Source: Lysobacter sp.
GTDB taxonomy: Bacteria; Pseudomonadota; Gammaproteobacteria; Xanthomonadales; Xanthomonadaceae
Assembly: GCA_008015835.1 (NCBI GenBank)
Contig: SSGH01000025.1
Location: forward strand, 1-64,000
Direction of reading: 5' to 3'
DNA length: 64,000 nt
Shown here in pieces: positions 1-11,368 of this stretch. Numbering within the stretch: position 1 is the first letter of the stretch; the number at the start of each line of letters is the position of its first letter. Below the pieces are notes generated by a model. That model had not been told where the DNA came from, ran no database searches, and saw only the letters and a program-made list of their open reading frames with translations. The position numbers were made by a program, and so were the translations under genes.

Positions 1-1381
1 CATCGCGGTAGCGCGGATCGTCGTATCCCATCCAATTCAAGGCGCCGTCCTCGGCGAACGCGGCCAAAAAATTGCGCGGGTCGGCGGCGTCGCCGATCCA
101 ACCGCCGCGGAAGGCCTGCGTCACCACGCGCTGTTTGCGGTTCTGCACGAAGACTTTCCATTCCTCGTTGCGCAGCCGCACGCGCACGCCCAGGGTGTCG
201 CGCCACATCGCCGCCACCGCCAAGGCCATGCGCCGATGCGGCGTGGAGGTGTTGTAGCGCAATTCGAGGGTGAGCGGATTGGATTCGGAATAGCCCGCGG
301 CGCGATACAGCCGACGCGCGCGCGCCTCGCGCTGCGCCTGCGTCCAACCGGCCCAATGCAGCGACGCGGGCGCATAGCCGGGCAAGCCGGGCGGCACGAT
401 GCCGTACGCGGGCGCTTCGCCGAAACCGGTGATGTAGCGCGTGAGCTTGTCGCGGTCCACCGCCAACGATAGCGCTTCGCGCAGACGGACATCCTCTTTC
501 AGCGGCGGCTTGGTGATGTTCAAACCTAGCCAAAACGCACCGATGTACGGCGATACCCGCAACTGCGCGCCATAGCGCGCGCGCAGTTTCGTCAGCGGCT
601 GCGGCGGCGCGGTTTCGGTGATGTGCAAATCGCCGGCCGCGTAACGCTGCGCCTCGGCGGCGGCGTCTTCGGTGACGTGGTAGCGCACGCGCGGGATGGC
701 GACGCGCGCGGCGGCGTGAAAATACGGGTTCTTCTCCAGCGTCACGTTCGCCTGCGGCGTCCACGCGCGCAGACGATACGGTCCATTGCCGCGCAGCGTG
801 CCGGGACGCGTGTGCTGCGCGCCGTAACGCGCGACTTCCGGCAACGACACCGGATACGCGATCGGCAGGGTCAGCAGCGCGGGCAAAAACGCGTGGCGCG
901 TGGTGCGAAAACGCACGGTGCGCGCATCGGGGGCGTCGATGCCCAGCGCGCTCGGCGGCGCGCGCCCGGCCTGCACGTCCATCGCATGTTCGACCGCCGC
1001 GAATTGCTCGGCGAACGGCGCGGCGGTGTCCGGCGCGAACGCGCGGCGGAAGCTCGCGACGATCTGCGCCGCGTCCAAAGGCGCGCCGTCGCTCCAGCGC
1101 AAGCCCGGGCGCAGATGGAAGGTCCACACGCGGCCGTCGGCGGAAACGTCCCACCGCTCGGCCGTGCCGGGAATCAAGCGCCCGCTCGCGTCTTCGGTCA
1201 CGAGGCCTTCGTACACGTCGCGCAGAATGTTGCCGCACGCGACTTCTTGGCAGCGATGCGCATCCAACGTCGCCGGTTCGGGGCCGTTGCCGCGCTCCAG
1301 TTGCGACGACTGCGCGCGCGCATCGGCGGCGGCACCGATGGAACACAGAGACAGCAGGAGGGCAACGATACGCCGGATCAT
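1..1381 (-). CDS. Peptide/oligopeptide ABC transporter substrate-binding protein (3' end off window)
   Basis: The reverse strand is open from an ATG at 1381 to the window edge, about 460 codons, so the C-terminus is missing. The protein starts with a signal peptide (MIRRIVALLLSLCSIGAAAD), then reads EPATLDAHRCQE and NILRDVYEGLV. That is the usual opening of family 5 (OppA/DppA) periplasmic solute-binding proteins, and the segment LRPGLRWSDGAPLDAAQIVAS also fits. The end now visible reads LNWMGYDDPRYRD, a late motif of the family, so perhaps 60-80 residues are lost beyond base 1. Likely role: periplasmic capture of peptides for an ABC importer whose permease genes are not in view. It is divergent from the glutamate-cysteine ligase gene. 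The exact ligand cannot be told. Confidence 0.85.
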   Translation of the reverse strand, partial: MIRRIVALLLSLCSIGAAADARAQSSQLERGNGPEPATLDAHRCQEVACGNILRDVYEGLVTEDASGRLIPGTAERWDVSADGRVWTFHLRPGLRWSDGAPLDAAQIVASFRRAFAPDTAAPFAEQFAAVEHAMDVQAGRAPPSALGIDAPDARTVRFRTTRHAFLPALLTLPIAYPVSLPEVARYGAQHTRPGTLRGNGPYRLRAWTPQANVTLEKNPYFHAAARVAIPRVRYHVTEDAAAEAQRYAAGDLHITETAPPQPLTKLRARYGAQLRVSPYIGAFWLGLNITKPPLKEDVRLREALSLAVDRDKLTRYITGFGEAPAYGIVPPGLPGYAPASLHWAGWTQAQREARARRLYRAAGYSESNPLTLELRYNTSTPHRRMALAVAAMWRDTLGVRVRLRNEEWKVFVQNRKQRVVTQAFRGGWIGDAADPRNFLAAFAEDGALNWMGYDDPRYRD

Positions 1382-1560
1382 CGGCCGTATAGTGCCCGAC
1401 TTGCGCCGCCGCGGCATCGCCCCCATGACCGAAACCGCGCGGCGTCGCGCGCGCGGCGCACCGGTCCGGTGTCGGCCCGCCTCTTCGTCGCACGGCGTTC
1501 CGCGCCGCTCGTCGCTCGCTTCCCCTCGCCGCCTCGCATCACGCCGTCCTCGGAGTTCGC

Positions 1561-2940
1561 ATGTCCAGTCCCAGCCGCGTCGCCGATACGCCGATCCAAG
1601 ATCGGTCCGAATTGGTGGCGTACATCGCCTCGGGCGAGAAACCGGAGGCGGACTGGCGCATCGGCACCGAACACGAAAAGTTCGGCTTCCGCATGGACGA
1701 CTTGCGTCCGCCGAGTTTCGATGGCGAGCGCGGCATCGAAGCGCTGCTCACCGGCTTGACGCGTTTCGGCTGGACGCCGGTGCGCGAATCGGTCGACGGC
1801 CTGCCCGAACGCACTATCGCGCTGCTGCGCGACGACGCCTCGGTGACGTTGGAACCCGCGGGCCAACTCGAATTGTCCGGCGCGCCGCTGGAGACGATCC
1901 ACCAAACCTGCGTCGAAGTCGGCACCCATCTGCGCGAAGTGAAAACCGTCGCCGACGAACTGGAACTCGGCTTTCTCGGCATGGGCTTCCAGCCGAAATG
2001 GCGCCGCGACGAAATGCCGTGGATGCCGAAAGGCCGCTACCGCATCATGCGCGACTACATGCCGAAGGTCGGTTCGCTCGGCTTGGACATGATGACCCGC
2101 ACCTGCACGGTGCAGGTCAATCTCGATTTCGCCAGCGAAGCGGATATGGTCAAGAAATTCCGCGTCTCGCTGGCGCTGCAGCCGATCGCCACCGCGCTGT
2201 TCGCCGACTCGCCGTTCGCCGAAGGCCAGCCTAACGGGTATTTGAGCTATCGCTCGCATATCTGGACCGACACCGACGCCGACCGCACCGGCATGCTCGA
2301 CTTCGTGTTCGAGGACGGGTTCGGCTACGAGCGCTACGTCGATTATCTGCTCGATGTGCCGATGTATTTTTCGTATCGCGACGGGATTTATCACGACGCC
2401 AGCGGCCAGAGTTTCCGCGATTTCCTGCGCGGCGAATTGCCCGCCCTGCCCGGCGCGCTGCCGACGCTGCGCGACTGGTCGGATCATATGACCACCGCCT
2501 TCCCCGAAGTGCGGATGAAGAAATTCCTGGAAATGCGCGGCGCAGACGGCGGCCCGTGGAACCGCTTGTGCGCGCTGCCGGCGTTCTGGGTCGGTCTGTT
2601 GTACGACGACGCCGCGCTGGATGCGGCTTGGGATTTAGTGAAGGATTTCAGCCTGGCCGAGCGCAACGCGCTGCGCGACGGCGTGCCGAAACTCGCCCTG
2701 CACGTTCCGTTCCGCAACGGCACGCTGCGCGATCTGGCGCGCGAGGCGCTGAAGATTTCCGCCGCCGGCCTGCAGCGCCGCGCGCGGCTCAACGCCAAGG
2801 GCACCGACGAAAGCCGCTTCCTCGACCCGCTGATCGACGTGGTGGAGTCCGGCCAAACCGCGGCCGAACGCAAGCTCGAACTGTTCCGCGGCGAATGGGC
2901 CGGCGACATCGACCGGGTGTTCCGCGAGTTCGCGTACTGA
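1561..2940 (+). CDS. gshA: Glutamate-cysteine ligase, plant/alphaproteobacterial type
   Basis: This 459-residue cytoplasmic enzyme joins glutamate and cysteine with ATP, the first step of glutathione synthesis. The sequence has the hallmarks of the plant-type family (GCS2): [11 protein letters not shown] near residue 37, [18 protein letters not shown] near 100, [13 protein letters not shown] near 180 and the late [19 protein letters not shown] block. Length matches the family. It is unrelated in sequence to the E. coli-type GshA. The ATG at 1561 follows directly on the non-coding space shared with the divergent binding-protein gene. The product supplies glutathione that the frm operon at 8.1-10.4 kb would use. 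Confidence in the family is high. Confidence 0.93.
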   Translation: MSSPSRVADTPIQDRSELVAYIASGEKPEADWRIGTEHEKFGFRMDDLRPPSFDGERGIEALLTGLTRFGWTPVRESVDGLPERTIALLRDDASVTLEPAGQLELSGAPLETIHQTCVEVGTHLREVKTVADELELGFLGMGFQPKWRRDEMPWMPKGRYRIMRDYMPKVGSLGLDMMTRTCTVQVNLDFASEADMVKKFRVSLALQPIATALFADSPFAEGQPNGYLSYRSHIWTDTDADRTGMLDFVFEDGFGYERYVDYLLDVPMYFSYRDGIYHDASGQSFRDFLRGELPALPGALPTLRDWSDHMTTAFPEVRMKKFLEMRGADGGPWNRLCALPAFWVGLLYDDAALDAAWDLVKDFSLAERNALRDGVPKLALHVPFRNGTLRDLAREALKISAAGLQRRARLNAKGTDESRFLDPLIDVVESGQTAAERKLELFRGEWAGDIDRVFREFAY

Positions 2941-2981
2941 CGGATCTTTCGGAACTCGCTCGCCCGAGATCCACGCCCCCC

Positions 2982-3061
2982 TCATCCCGAGCCGCAGGCG
3001 AGGGATCTGCTTTACTTCGGCCCCTCCCAAAAACAGGTCCCTCGCTGGCGCTCGGGATGAC
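2982..3061. repeat. REP-like extragenic palindrome, copy 1
   Basis: Inverted arms beginning TCATCCCGAG and ending CTCGGGATGA flank a loop of about 25 bases between gshA and ppc. The same arms with a different loop recur at 10460-10540, so this is a dispersed repeat family and not a gene-specific terminator. No RAYT transposase is in the window. Confidence 0.85.
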
Positions 3062-3159
3062 ATGGATTCGGCGGCACCTGGCGCTGGCGACGAATACATC
3101 GCCCATCCGCACCGGCTTTGTGTACTCTCGATGGTTCGCACCCCCACTGCGAGCCCATC

Positions 3160-5937
3160 ATGCGACTGCGCGATACCCTCGAATTCGCCGAGCGCGACGC
3201 TTTACTGCGCGACGACGTGCGCCGTCTCGGCCGCATGGTCGGCGAGATGCTGGCCGAACAGGTCTCGGCCGAACTGCTGGAACAAGTGGAGTCCGTGCGC
3301 CGCGCGGCGATCGAACGCCGCGAGTGGGGCAAACCGGTGGACGAATTGGCCGAGCGCTTGGCCGCGGTGCCGCTGGCCGACGCCGACGCGCTGGTGCGCG
3401 CCTTCGCCACCTACTTCGGGGTGGTCAATCTGGCCGAACGCGTGCATCGCATTCGCCGCCGTCGCGATTACCAGCGCAGTTCCGACGCGCCGCAACCCGG
3501 CGGTTTGGCCGCGGTCTTGCGCGACCTGCGCGATGCCGGCGTCGGCCGCGAAGAACTCTTCGCGCTGTTGCCGCAACTGCGGATCGAACCGGTGTTCACC
3601 GCGCACCCGACCGAAGCGGTACGACGCGCGCTGCTGTTGAAAGAACACACGATCGTCGAGCGTTTGGTCGCCGATATCGACCGCCAACGCACGCCGGCCG
3701 AACGCGGCGCCGACACCGCGCGCATCCGACAAGCGCTGACGACGACGTGGCAAACCGCGGAAACGCCGCCGCAACAGCCGACGGTGGCCGACGAAGTGGA
3801 GCATCTGGGGTTCTATCTCAGCCACGTGCTGTTCCGCGCGCTGCCGGTGTTCTACGAAGCGTTCGCGCAAGCCGTCGAAGCGGTCTATCCCGATCCCGAT
3901 GCCGCGCACGCCGTGAGCGACAACGGGATCGACGGCATTCCCTCCGTCGCCTTGCCGCCGATGTTGCGCTTCGGGACGTGGGTCGGCGGCGATATGGACG
4001 GCAATCCGAACGTCGGTGCCGACACGATCCGCGCCGCGCTCGCCGCGCAACGCACGCAGGTGCTGGCGAACTATCGCGCCGATCTGCACGCGCTCGGGGA
4101 AATCCTCACCCAGACGCGCGACCGCATCGCCGTGGACGCGGCGATCGAAGCGCGCATCGCCGACTACGCCGCGCGCATGCCGCAGGCCGCCGAGGCGCTG
4201 AATCCGCGTCTGTCGGATATGCCGTATCGGCGTCTGCTCGATCTGATCCGCGCGCGTTTGAGCGCGACCGATGCCGCGCACGCGCACGACGGCGACGCGA
4301 CCCGCAGCGCCGCCTATCCCGATGCCGATGCCTTCATCGCCGACTTGCACGCGATCGACGCCAGTCTCGCTCGGCATCGCGGCGATCACGCCGGGCGTTT
4401 CGCGCTGCAGCGCGTGCTGTGGCGCGCTAAAACGTTCGGATTCCATCTGGCCACGCTCGATCTGCGCCAAGATTCGGCCACGCACGACGAGGCGATCGCC
4501 GCGCTTTCCGGCGATGCCGAGTGGTCCGCGCACAGCGTCGACATGCGTATCGCGCGGCTGCATGCGCTGATCGCGGGCGACGCATCGGTACGCGGCGACG
4601 CGCCGCAGGCGCAGGGCACGCTCGCGGTGCTGCGCACGGTGCATACGCTGCGCAAACACTTCGGCGCGCGCGCGTTCGGGCCCTACATCATCAGCATGAG
4701 CCGGAGCGCCGCCGACGCGCTGGCGGTGTTGGCGCTGGCGCGCGTCGCCGGTTGCGTCGAAGAGAGCGACGCCGTGCCGCTGGACATCGCGCCGCTGTTC
4801 GAAACCATCGACGATTTGCGCGCCGCGCCTGCGGTGATGCGCGCGCTGTTCGACGATCCGGTGTATCGCCGGCATCTGCGCGCACGCGGCGACCGGCAAG
4901 TGGTGATGCTGGGCTATTCCGACAGCGCGAAGGACGGCGGCATTCTCGCCTCGCGCTGGTCGCTGCAGCGCACGCAGGTGGAATTGCACGAACTGTCGCA
5001 GCGCTGCGGCGTGAAGATCGAGTTCTTCCACGGCCGCGGCGGCTCGGTCAGCCGCGGCGGTGGCAAAACCGAGCGCGCCATCATCGCCGCGCCGCGCGGC
5101 ACCGTCGACGGCGTGCTGCGCGTGACCGAACAGGGCGAAGTGATCCATCGCAAATACGGCATCCGCGCGCTGGCGCTGCGCAATCTGGAACAAACCACCG
5201 GCGCTGTGCTGCGCGCGACCCTGCGCCCGCGCCCGCACGAGCCGCGCGAAACGCGATGGCGCGAGATCGCGAACGATCTGGCGCAGGTCTCGCGCGTGCA
5301 CTACCGCGCGCTGGTCCACGAACGCGCCGATTTCCCGGCGTATTTCCGCGCGGCGACGCCGATCGACGTGATCGAACGCCTGCGTTTGGGCTCGCGGCCG
5401 TCGAAACGTCGCGAAGGCGGCATCGAAGCGCTGCGCGCGATTCCGTGGGTGTTCGCGTGGTCGCAGAATCGCTCAGGTCTGACCGGTTGGTACGGTGTCG
5501 GTACCGCGTTGGCGCACGGCATCGTCGTTTACGGCCGCGACACCATGGCCGAAATGGCGCGCGACTGGCCGTTCTTCGCCGCGATGCTCGACGATATCGA
5601 AATGCTGATGGCGAAGTCCGATATCGCGATTTTCGAGCGCTATTCCCGCCTCGCCGGCGATGCATTGCATGCCGCCTATTTCGACGGGATCGCCGACGAA
5701 TTCGGGCGCACCGCCGAGACTTTGCTCGCGCTGCGCGATCGCGACGCCTTGCTCGAACACGACTACCGCCTGCGCCTGTCGATCCGATTGCGCAACCCGT
5801 ACGTCGACCCGATCAGTCTGCTGCAGGTGGAACTGCTGCGCCGCTGGCGCGAGACGAGCCGCGAAGACGACGCCGCGTTCGTCGCCTTGGTGAGCACCGT
5901 CAACGGGATCGCGGCGGGGATTCAGAATACGGGGTGA
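3160..5937 (+). CDS. ppc: Phosphoenolpyruvate carboxylase
   Basis: This 925-residue cytosolic enzyme adds bicarbonate to phosphoenolpyruvate to make oxaloacetate, replenishing the TCA cycle. It contains VFTAHPTE with the catalytic histidine near residue 145, GGDMDGNP, GYSDSAKDGG near 586, the loop FFHGRGGSVSRGGGK near 625 and the invariant C-terminal QNTG. An in-frame ATG lies 14 codons upstream at 3118, but alignment to the family favours MRLRDTLEF at 3160. Full length, no damage seen. After the stop there is a GC-rich hairpin around 5948-5970. The 295 bases to the next gene hold nothing else recognisable. Confidence 0.96.
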   Translation: MRLRDTLEFAERDALLRDDVRRLGRMVGEMLAEQVSAELLEQVESVRRAAIERREWGKPVDELAERLAAVPLADADALVRAFATYFGVVNLAERVHRIRRRRDYQRSSDAPQPGGLAAVLRDLRDAGVGREELFALLPQLRIEPVFTAHPTEAVRRALLLKEHTIVERLVADIDRQRTPAERGADTARIRQALTTTWQTAETPPQQPTVADEVEHLGFYLSHVLFRALPVFYEAFAQAVEAVYPDPDAAHAVSDNGIDGIPSVALPPMLRFGTWVGGDMDGNPNVGADTIRAALAAQRTQVLANYRADLHALGEILTQTRDRIAVDAAIEARIADYAARMPQAAEALNPRLSDMPYRRLLDLIRARLSATDAAHAHDGDATRSAAYPDADAFIADLHAIDASLARHRGDHAGRFALQRVLWRAKTFGFHLATLDLRQDSATHDEAIAALSGDAEWSAHSVDMRIARLHALIAGDASVRGDAPQAQGTLAVLRTVHTLRKHFGARAFGPYIISMSRSAADALAVLALARVAGCVEESDAVPLDIAPLFETIDDLRAAPAVMRALFDDPVYRRHLRARGDRQVVMLGYSDSAKDGGILASRWSLQRTQVELHELSQRCGVKIEFFHGRGGSVSRGGGKTERAIIAAPRGTVDGVLRVTEQGEVIHRKYGIRALALRNLEQTTGAVLRATLRPRPHEPRETRWREIANDLAQVSRVHYRALVHERADFPAYFRAATPIDVIERLRLGSRPSKRREGGIEALRAIPWVFAWSQNRSGLTGWYGVGTALAHGIVVYGRDTMAEMARDWPFFAAMLDDIEMLMAKSDIAIFERYSRLAGDALHAAYFDGIADEFGRTAETLLALRDRDALLEHDYRLRLSIRLRNPYVDPISLLQVELLRRWRETSREDDAAFVALVSTVNGIAAGIQNTG

Positions 5938-6232
5938 GAGCGCGTACGAGCCGGCCTACGCCGGTTAGCGCGCCCGTACGCTCGGTCATAGATTACGTAC
6001 TCTCTCGTTCACGACGCATCCCGGCATAGGAATAGACACGCCCGGGCAGCGCAACTCGACCGCAGCATCCTCGCCCACTCCGGCCGTAGGCTTCACTACA
6101 CTAGAACCTCGGTGTTATTCTGACGGCACGATTCATGCAAAGACGCAACAGACTAGAAATCAGACAGCAGACCGCACGCGACTTCCGAAACACCTACGCG
6201 AAAAACATCACCACACAGGGAATGGGGGCGGT

Positions 6233-7870
6233 GTGGGCATCATCGACGAAATCCTGGGTACGCTCGCCAACGTATTGGAAATTTCCGCTGCGCTGAGCGC
6301 CGCAATCGTCTTCTTCACGAGCCGTGAAAAGACCGAGAAAGCATCCAAATCCATACTTGCCGTCGCCGAGTGGGCGGTCAAAAGCGGCTGGCTGGATTGG
6401 CTAAAGCGGGCGAGCACAACCGCTTATCGCAAGTTCGAGCGACTTTACGGCCCGAGAGCGACTCCGAAAAGGGGCAACCTCTTCGGCTACCTCACCGGCC
6501 AAAGCCTCAAGGTCAGTTTTCGCCTAGCAACCATCTACCTTGTTTTTGGCGCTCCTCTTCTGATGCTCGGCGGCACGATTTTTTGGGAATTCCTGAATTG
6601 GCGCTCGCGATACTTCGACATTCTTCTTAATTCGGCACTGATTTTTTCGGTGGCTTTTGCCATTGCTTTTGAGTTAAGAAAAGAAAGAAGAAATGAAAAT
6701 TCTGAGGACAAGCTGCGGGATTTCATTATTTCTTTGCTTTTCGGATGCTTTTTACCGACTGCCTCGATCTTATGCGCACTGCTGCTATTCGATCAATTTG
6801 AAAACGATAGCGCGCGAAGAATTTTGGCCGGGATAACATTGTTTTTCATACTCCTATTTTGGCACAAAACCATACGCACTCTCTGTTTTTCATTTGGTGC
6901 TCTTACGCCGATCGGCTTGATTTTGTATATATGCGCCTCTTTTCCGTTGTACTTTCAGTCGTTGTATTTTGTCAGCGTTATCGCCGGGATTTTTGGCATG
7001 GATGTTGTTGGTACGGCACAAAACGCAAAAGAAATATATATGTCCACAATATTCTTCGCGGTTTTTATTTTTTCGTGCGCTCTTTACTTAACAAGCGGCA
7101 AAAAGCGGGCCTCTCATTATTGGCCGCTACTCGTTTCTTATGCGGCGATCTGGCTGGATTTGCTTTACGGATTCTACAGAGAAAGCGACCTGCATTACTT
7201 TTTTGCTATAGATGCCTCCGGATTTTCAATCTTTTCTACGTGCATAATGCCGGGCACCATTATCGCGATCCTCGCATCCGTTGTTTACGCAAACGCAATA
7301 TGCGATTGGCTATCGGTTGGATTGACCCGCTATTTGACCCTTGTTACCGCCAACACGAAAAAAGCCACTGGATATGCATCGTTGATACTGCTTGATTTGT
7401 TTTTCGCGGTAGTCTTTTTCATGATGGCATTGGCGATTTTCACCTGGCTAATGCATCTGTATTTGACACTTTCTAAATTTCCCGCCGACTCGTTTCTTTC
7501 AGGGTTGGAATCGGCTATCACTTCCAGCAGGGCATTGATCACTCTTGAATTGCCTGTGGCGAAGCAGAGCCAAAGTGCTTCCGCATCGCTCGGCATGATA
7601 TCCGGAAATTTCGTGCGGATATTCGCCTTTACCGCGATCATCCCCACTCTATTCCACATGGCGGTCATCGTGGTTTTCGCCTTGATCAAATTGATCGGCC
7701 GCCTCGCTTATGGTCCCGCCAGAGCGATTCTCCAACGAAAGGAGGAGGCACTATCGGGCGGCGAGCATTCGATTATCACTTTGCACAGAATCATCTATGG
7801 AGGTTCGATCTTCTTCGCGACCTCGGCCGTATTGATGGCGGGGTATTCCCTGACGGCTCTTTTCAATTGA
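6233..7870 (+). CDS. Orphan multi-spanning membrane protein
   Basis: A 545-residue protein of unknown function starting at GTG 6233. Roughly ten hydrophobic segments are visible, for example LATIYLVFGAPLLMLGG, ILNSALIFSVAF-like, TLFFILLFWHKT, LILYICASFPLYF, LLDLFFAVVFFMMALAIF and TAIIPTLFHMAVIVVFALI. The N-terminus (MGIIDEILGTLANVLEISAA) is amphipathic, followed by a basic cytoplasmic stretch. The gene is clearly AT-richer than its neighbours, with codons such as TTT, ATT and AAA frequent, which suggests recent acquisition. No catalytic motif was recognised. It stands alone between ppc and a REP-like palindrome. Confidence 0.75.
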   Translation: MGIIDEILGTLANVLEISAALSAAIVFFTSREKTEKASKSILAVAEWAVKSGWLDWLKRASTTAYRKFERLYGPRATPKRGNLFGYLTGQSLKVSFRLATIYLVFGAPLLMLGGTIFWEFLNWRSRYFDILLNSALIFSVAFAIAFELRKERRNENSEDKLRDFIISLLFGCFLPTASILCALLLFDQFENDSARRILAGITLFFILLFWHKTIRTLCFSFGALTPIGLILYICASFPLYFQSLYFVSVIAGIFGMDVVGTAQNAKEIYMSTIFFAVFIFSCALYLTSGKKRASHYWPLLVSYAAIWLDLLYGFYRESDLHYFFAIDASGFSIFSTCIMPGTIIAILASVVYANAICDWLSVGLTRYLTLVTANTKKATGYASLILLDLFFAVVFFMMALAIFTWLMHLYLTLSKFPADSFLSGLESAITSSRALITLELPVAKQSQSASASLGMISGNFVRIFAFTAIIPTLFHMAVIVVFALIKLIGRLAYGPARAILQRKEEALSGGEHSIITLHRIIYGGSIFFATSAVLMAGYSLTALFN

Positions 7871-7986
7871 TGCCTTGCGACGCGGCAAAGCGATAGGCCG
7901 GGCCGGAAATGTCCGAGAGTACCTTGGCTCACCACGGCCGCAATACGCGCGATACCGCGCAGACCCTCGTACGCGGTCGAAGCCGC

Positions 7987-8075
7987 GTAGGGTGGAGTAA
8001 GCGCAGCGCAACTCCACCATGACAGAGTCGCATGACGATCGACGGTGGAGTTGCGCTGCGCTTACTCCACCCTAC
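7987..8075. repeat. Long inverted repeat (REP/MITE-like)
   Basis: A 32-base left arm (7987-8018, starting GTAGGGTGGAGTAAGCGCAG) and its near-perfect reverse complement (8044-8075, ending CTTACTCCACCCTAC) surround a 25-base loop. It lies between the orphan membrane protein gene and frmR, within 80 bases of the frmR start. It could form a strong hairpin in RNA. Its sequence differs from the REP family at 2982 and 10460. Confidence 0.85.
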
Positions 8076-8150
8076 TGGGTTGAAAGCGACGTAGACACAT
8101 GGAGCGAGGTATCGACATCCGCGCCCCTCCGTCGCATACTCCCCCCCACT

Positions 8151-8423
8151 ATGCCCCACTCCCCCGCCGAGAAGAAAAAAGCGCTCACGCGGTTGCGCCG
8201 CATCCGCGGCCAAACCGACGCGCTGGAGCGGGCGCTGGAGGCCGGCGCGGATTGCGGCGCGGTGCTGCAGCAGCTCGCGGCGATTCGTGGGGCGGTGAAC
8301 GGGTTGATGGCGGAAGTGTTGGAAAGCCATCTGCACGAAGAATTCGGCGCGACCGGCGGCGATGCGGCGAAAACCGCCAGCGTCGAGCAGGCGATCGCGC
8401 TCGTCCGCTCTTATCTGAAATGA
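8151..8423 (+). CDS. frmR: Formaldehyde-responsive repressor FrmR
   Basis: A 90-residue all-helical repressor of the CsoR/RcnR (DUF156) family, which in the frm context senses formaldehyde. The start is [21 protein letters not shown], matching the conserved helix 1. The single cysteine ([19 protein letters not shown]) is where FrmR proteins react with formaldehyde, and the proline next to the start is also typical. A longer open frame runs upstream to 8019 but only through the hairpin repeat, so ATG 8151 is preferred. It leads the operon frmR-frmA-fghA, with 28 bases to frmA. Confidence 0.9.
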   Translation: MPHSPAEKKKALTRLRRIRGQTDALERALEAGADCGAVLQQLAAIRGAVNGLMAEVLESHLHEEFGATGGDAAKTASVEQAIALVRSYLK

Positions 8424-8442
8424 CCGCTCTCATCACCTTTGA

Positions 8443-9561
<1,119 letters not shown>

Positions 9562-9604
9562 CGTTTGCCTTTTCGCCGCTTCGACCACGACACGGACACG
9601 CACC

Positions 9605-10435
9605 ATGGAACGCATCGAACAACGCGCCTGCTTCGGCGGTTGGCAGGATGTCTATCGGCACCGCTCTTCGGTGTTGAATTGCGAAATGAATGTGGCGGTG
9701 TACTTACCGCCACAAGCCCTAGAACGCGCATGCCCGGTGCTGTATTGGCTGTCGGGTCTGACCTGCACCGAGCAGAATTTCATCACGAAGGCCGGGGCGC
9801 AGCGTTACGCGTCGGAACACGGCATCATCCTGGTCGCGCCGGACACCAGCCCGCGCGGCGACGATGTCGCCGACGCCGAGGGCTACGATCTGGGCAAGGG
9901 CGCGGGTTTTTACGTGAACGCTACGCAGGCGCCGTGGTCGGCGCATTACCGCATGCACGATTATGTCGTGCAGGAATTGCCGGCGTTGATCGAGGCGAAT
10001 TTTCCGACGACGCAGGCGCGCGCCATCAGCGGCCATTCGATGGGCGGCCACGGCGCCCTCGTGCTCGCGTTGCGCAACCCGGGGCGTTATCGCAGCGTGT
10101 CCGCGTTCTCGCCGATCGTCGCGCCGAGCGAAGCGCCTTGGGGCCGAAAGGCCCTGGGCGCTTATCTGGGCGACGATCGCGACGCCTGGCGCGCATGGGA
10201 CGCGTGCGCGCTGGTCGCGAACGCGCAGGAGCGTTTGCCGCTGTTGGTCGATCAAGGCGATGCCGACGAATTTCTCGCGACGCAACTGCAGCCGGAACGT
10301 TTGCGCGCGGCCTGCGAGACCACCGGCCACCCGTTGGAATTGCGTCTGCATCCGGGTTACGACCACAGCTATTATTTCATCGCCAGTTTCATCGGCGAGC
10401 ACATCGCGTACCACGCCGCGGCATTGAAGGGCTGA
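9605..10435 (+). CDS. fghA: S-formylglutathione hydrolase
   Basis: A 276-residue alpha/beta hydrolase of the esterase D family that splits S-formylglutathione to formate and glutathione, completing formaldehyde detoxification. The nucleophile motif [11 protein letters not shown] is near residue 145. The acid and histidine are plausible in DQGDADEF and [11 protein letters not shown]. The start [14 protein letters not shown] at 9605 matches family N-termini; the open frame upstream overlaps frmA and is ignored. Forty-three bases separate it from frmA. Also called frmB in E. coli. Confidence 0.94.
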   Translation: MERIEQRACFGGWQDVYRHRSSVLNCEMNVAVYLPPQALERACPVLYWLSGLTCTEQNFITKAGAQRYASEHGIILVAPDTSPRGDDVADAEGYDLGKGAGFYVNATQAPWSAHYRMHDYVVQELPALIEANFPTTQARAISGHSMGGHGALVLALRNPGRYRSVSAFSPIVAPSEAPWGRKALGAYLGDDRDAWRAWDACALVANAQERLPLLVDQGDADEFLATQLQPERLRAACETTGHPLELRLHPGYDHSYYFIASFIGEHIAYHAAALKG

Positions 10436-10459
10436 GCATCGACAATCCCTTCGTTCTCT

Positions 10460-10540
10460 GTCATCCCGAGCGCAGCGAGGGACCTGCTTTCCCTGTTCGC
10501 GAGTGTCCGACAACAGGTCCCTCGCTGCGCTCGGGATGAC
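10460..10540. repeat. REP-like extragenic palindrome, copy 2
   Basis: Second copy of the family at 2982-3061: arms GTCATCCCGAGCGCAGCGAG and CTCGCTGCGCTCGGGATGAC with inner GGACCTG/CAGGTCC. It lies after fghA and could also act as a transcript end or 3' stabiliser. The remaining ~100 bases to the next gene hold no feature I recognise. Confidence 0.88.
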
Positions 10541-10642
10541 AAGCGTTGGTGTGCATCGCCGAATTCGATGAACCTCCGCGATGGCGTGGCCGTTGGGCCG
10601 CTGAATATTCAGGGTGACAGCAACAGCGGTCCGACGACCGCT

Positions 10643-11368
10643 CTATCGAGACGCGAGCGAGAAGTCGGTGTAAACGAAGCGATCGTCGCGGAGTACGCTC
10701 TCGCCGCGATGCAGCGAAAGCGGGGCCGCGAACATCGGGCCGGCGTAGGCCAAAGTGTGGAATTCGCCGTTTTCGCCGCAGGGGTCGCAATTCGGCGGCA
10801 AATCCGCGAGCAAGGCGTCGTCGAACGCGCGGCCGGAGAACCCGGCGTCGAGCTGCGCGTTATCCACGCACGTCAACGCCGCGCGTAGGCCGGCGTCGAG
10901 CATCGCGCGCGCCACGCGCGTCGTGTGCCCGGGCGCGGCATCGAAAATCGGAAAGTGCGGCGTCCATCCGTGACGCGCGCACAACGCCTCGCGATAGGCG
11001 CGGATATCGGCCAAAAACAAATCGCCGAACGCGATGTCGCGCAGACCCGGCCGATGGCGCTGCGCCTCGGCGAGCGCCGCGGCGTAACTCGCTTCGTAGG
11101 CGGCGTTGTCGGCGCGCTGCGGCATCCAGGCCTCGAACACCGGCAGTCCGCAGGCTTCGGCTTGCGCGTGCAGGATGTCGCGGCGAATGCCCTGCATCGC
11201 GATGCGCTCGTAGCCTTCGGTGAGCGTGGTGACGAGACCGACCACCTCGAAGTCGTCGCGTGCGCGCAGCGTCCGCAGGGCCCACGCGGCGTCTTTGCCG
11301 CCGCTCCACGACAACAGGCAGGGCGTTCGCGCGCCGCCGTCGATGGCGATTCCCGATGTCGCCGTCAT
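10643..11368 (-). CDS. PP-loop ATP pyrophosphatase, diphthine-ammonia ligase-like
   Basis: A 241-residue adenine nucleotide alpha-hydrolase. The PP-loop reads LSWSGGKDAAWALRTL at the N-terminus, and the later block LADLPPNCDPCGENGEFHTLAYAGPMF is characteristic of the MJ0570/Dph6 family (diphthamide synthase domain). In eukaryotes Dph6 amidates diphthine on EF-2. Bacteria lack diphthamide, so the bacterial substrate is unknown. ATG 11368 (MTATSGIAID) overlaps the stop of the upstream 113-residue gene by 4 bases, showing translational coupling. A longer frame up to 11566 overlaps that gene fully and is rejected. Confidence 0.8.
   Translation of the reverse strand: MTATSGIAIDGGARTPCLLSWSGGKDAAWALRTLRARDDFEVVGLVTTLTEGYERIAMQGIRRDILHAQAEACGLPVFEAWMPQRADNAAYEASYAAALAEAQRHRPGLRDIAFGDLFLADIRAYREALCARHGWTPHFPIFDAAPGHTTRVARAMLDAGLRAALTCVDNAQLDAGFSGRAFDDALLADLPPNCDPCGENGEFHTLAYAGPMFAAPLSLHRGESVLRDDRFVYTDFSLASR

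Noticed and set aside
623-2234. Long forward frames across 0.6-2.2 kb
   Set aside because: They cross the reverse-strand binding-protein gene and the glutamate-cysteine ligase and have no recognisable domain.
3202-5319. 705-residue reverse-strand open frame
   Set aside because: It is antisense to ppc and His/Arg-rich, the usual shadow in GC-rich coding DNA. The ppc frame has all family motifs.
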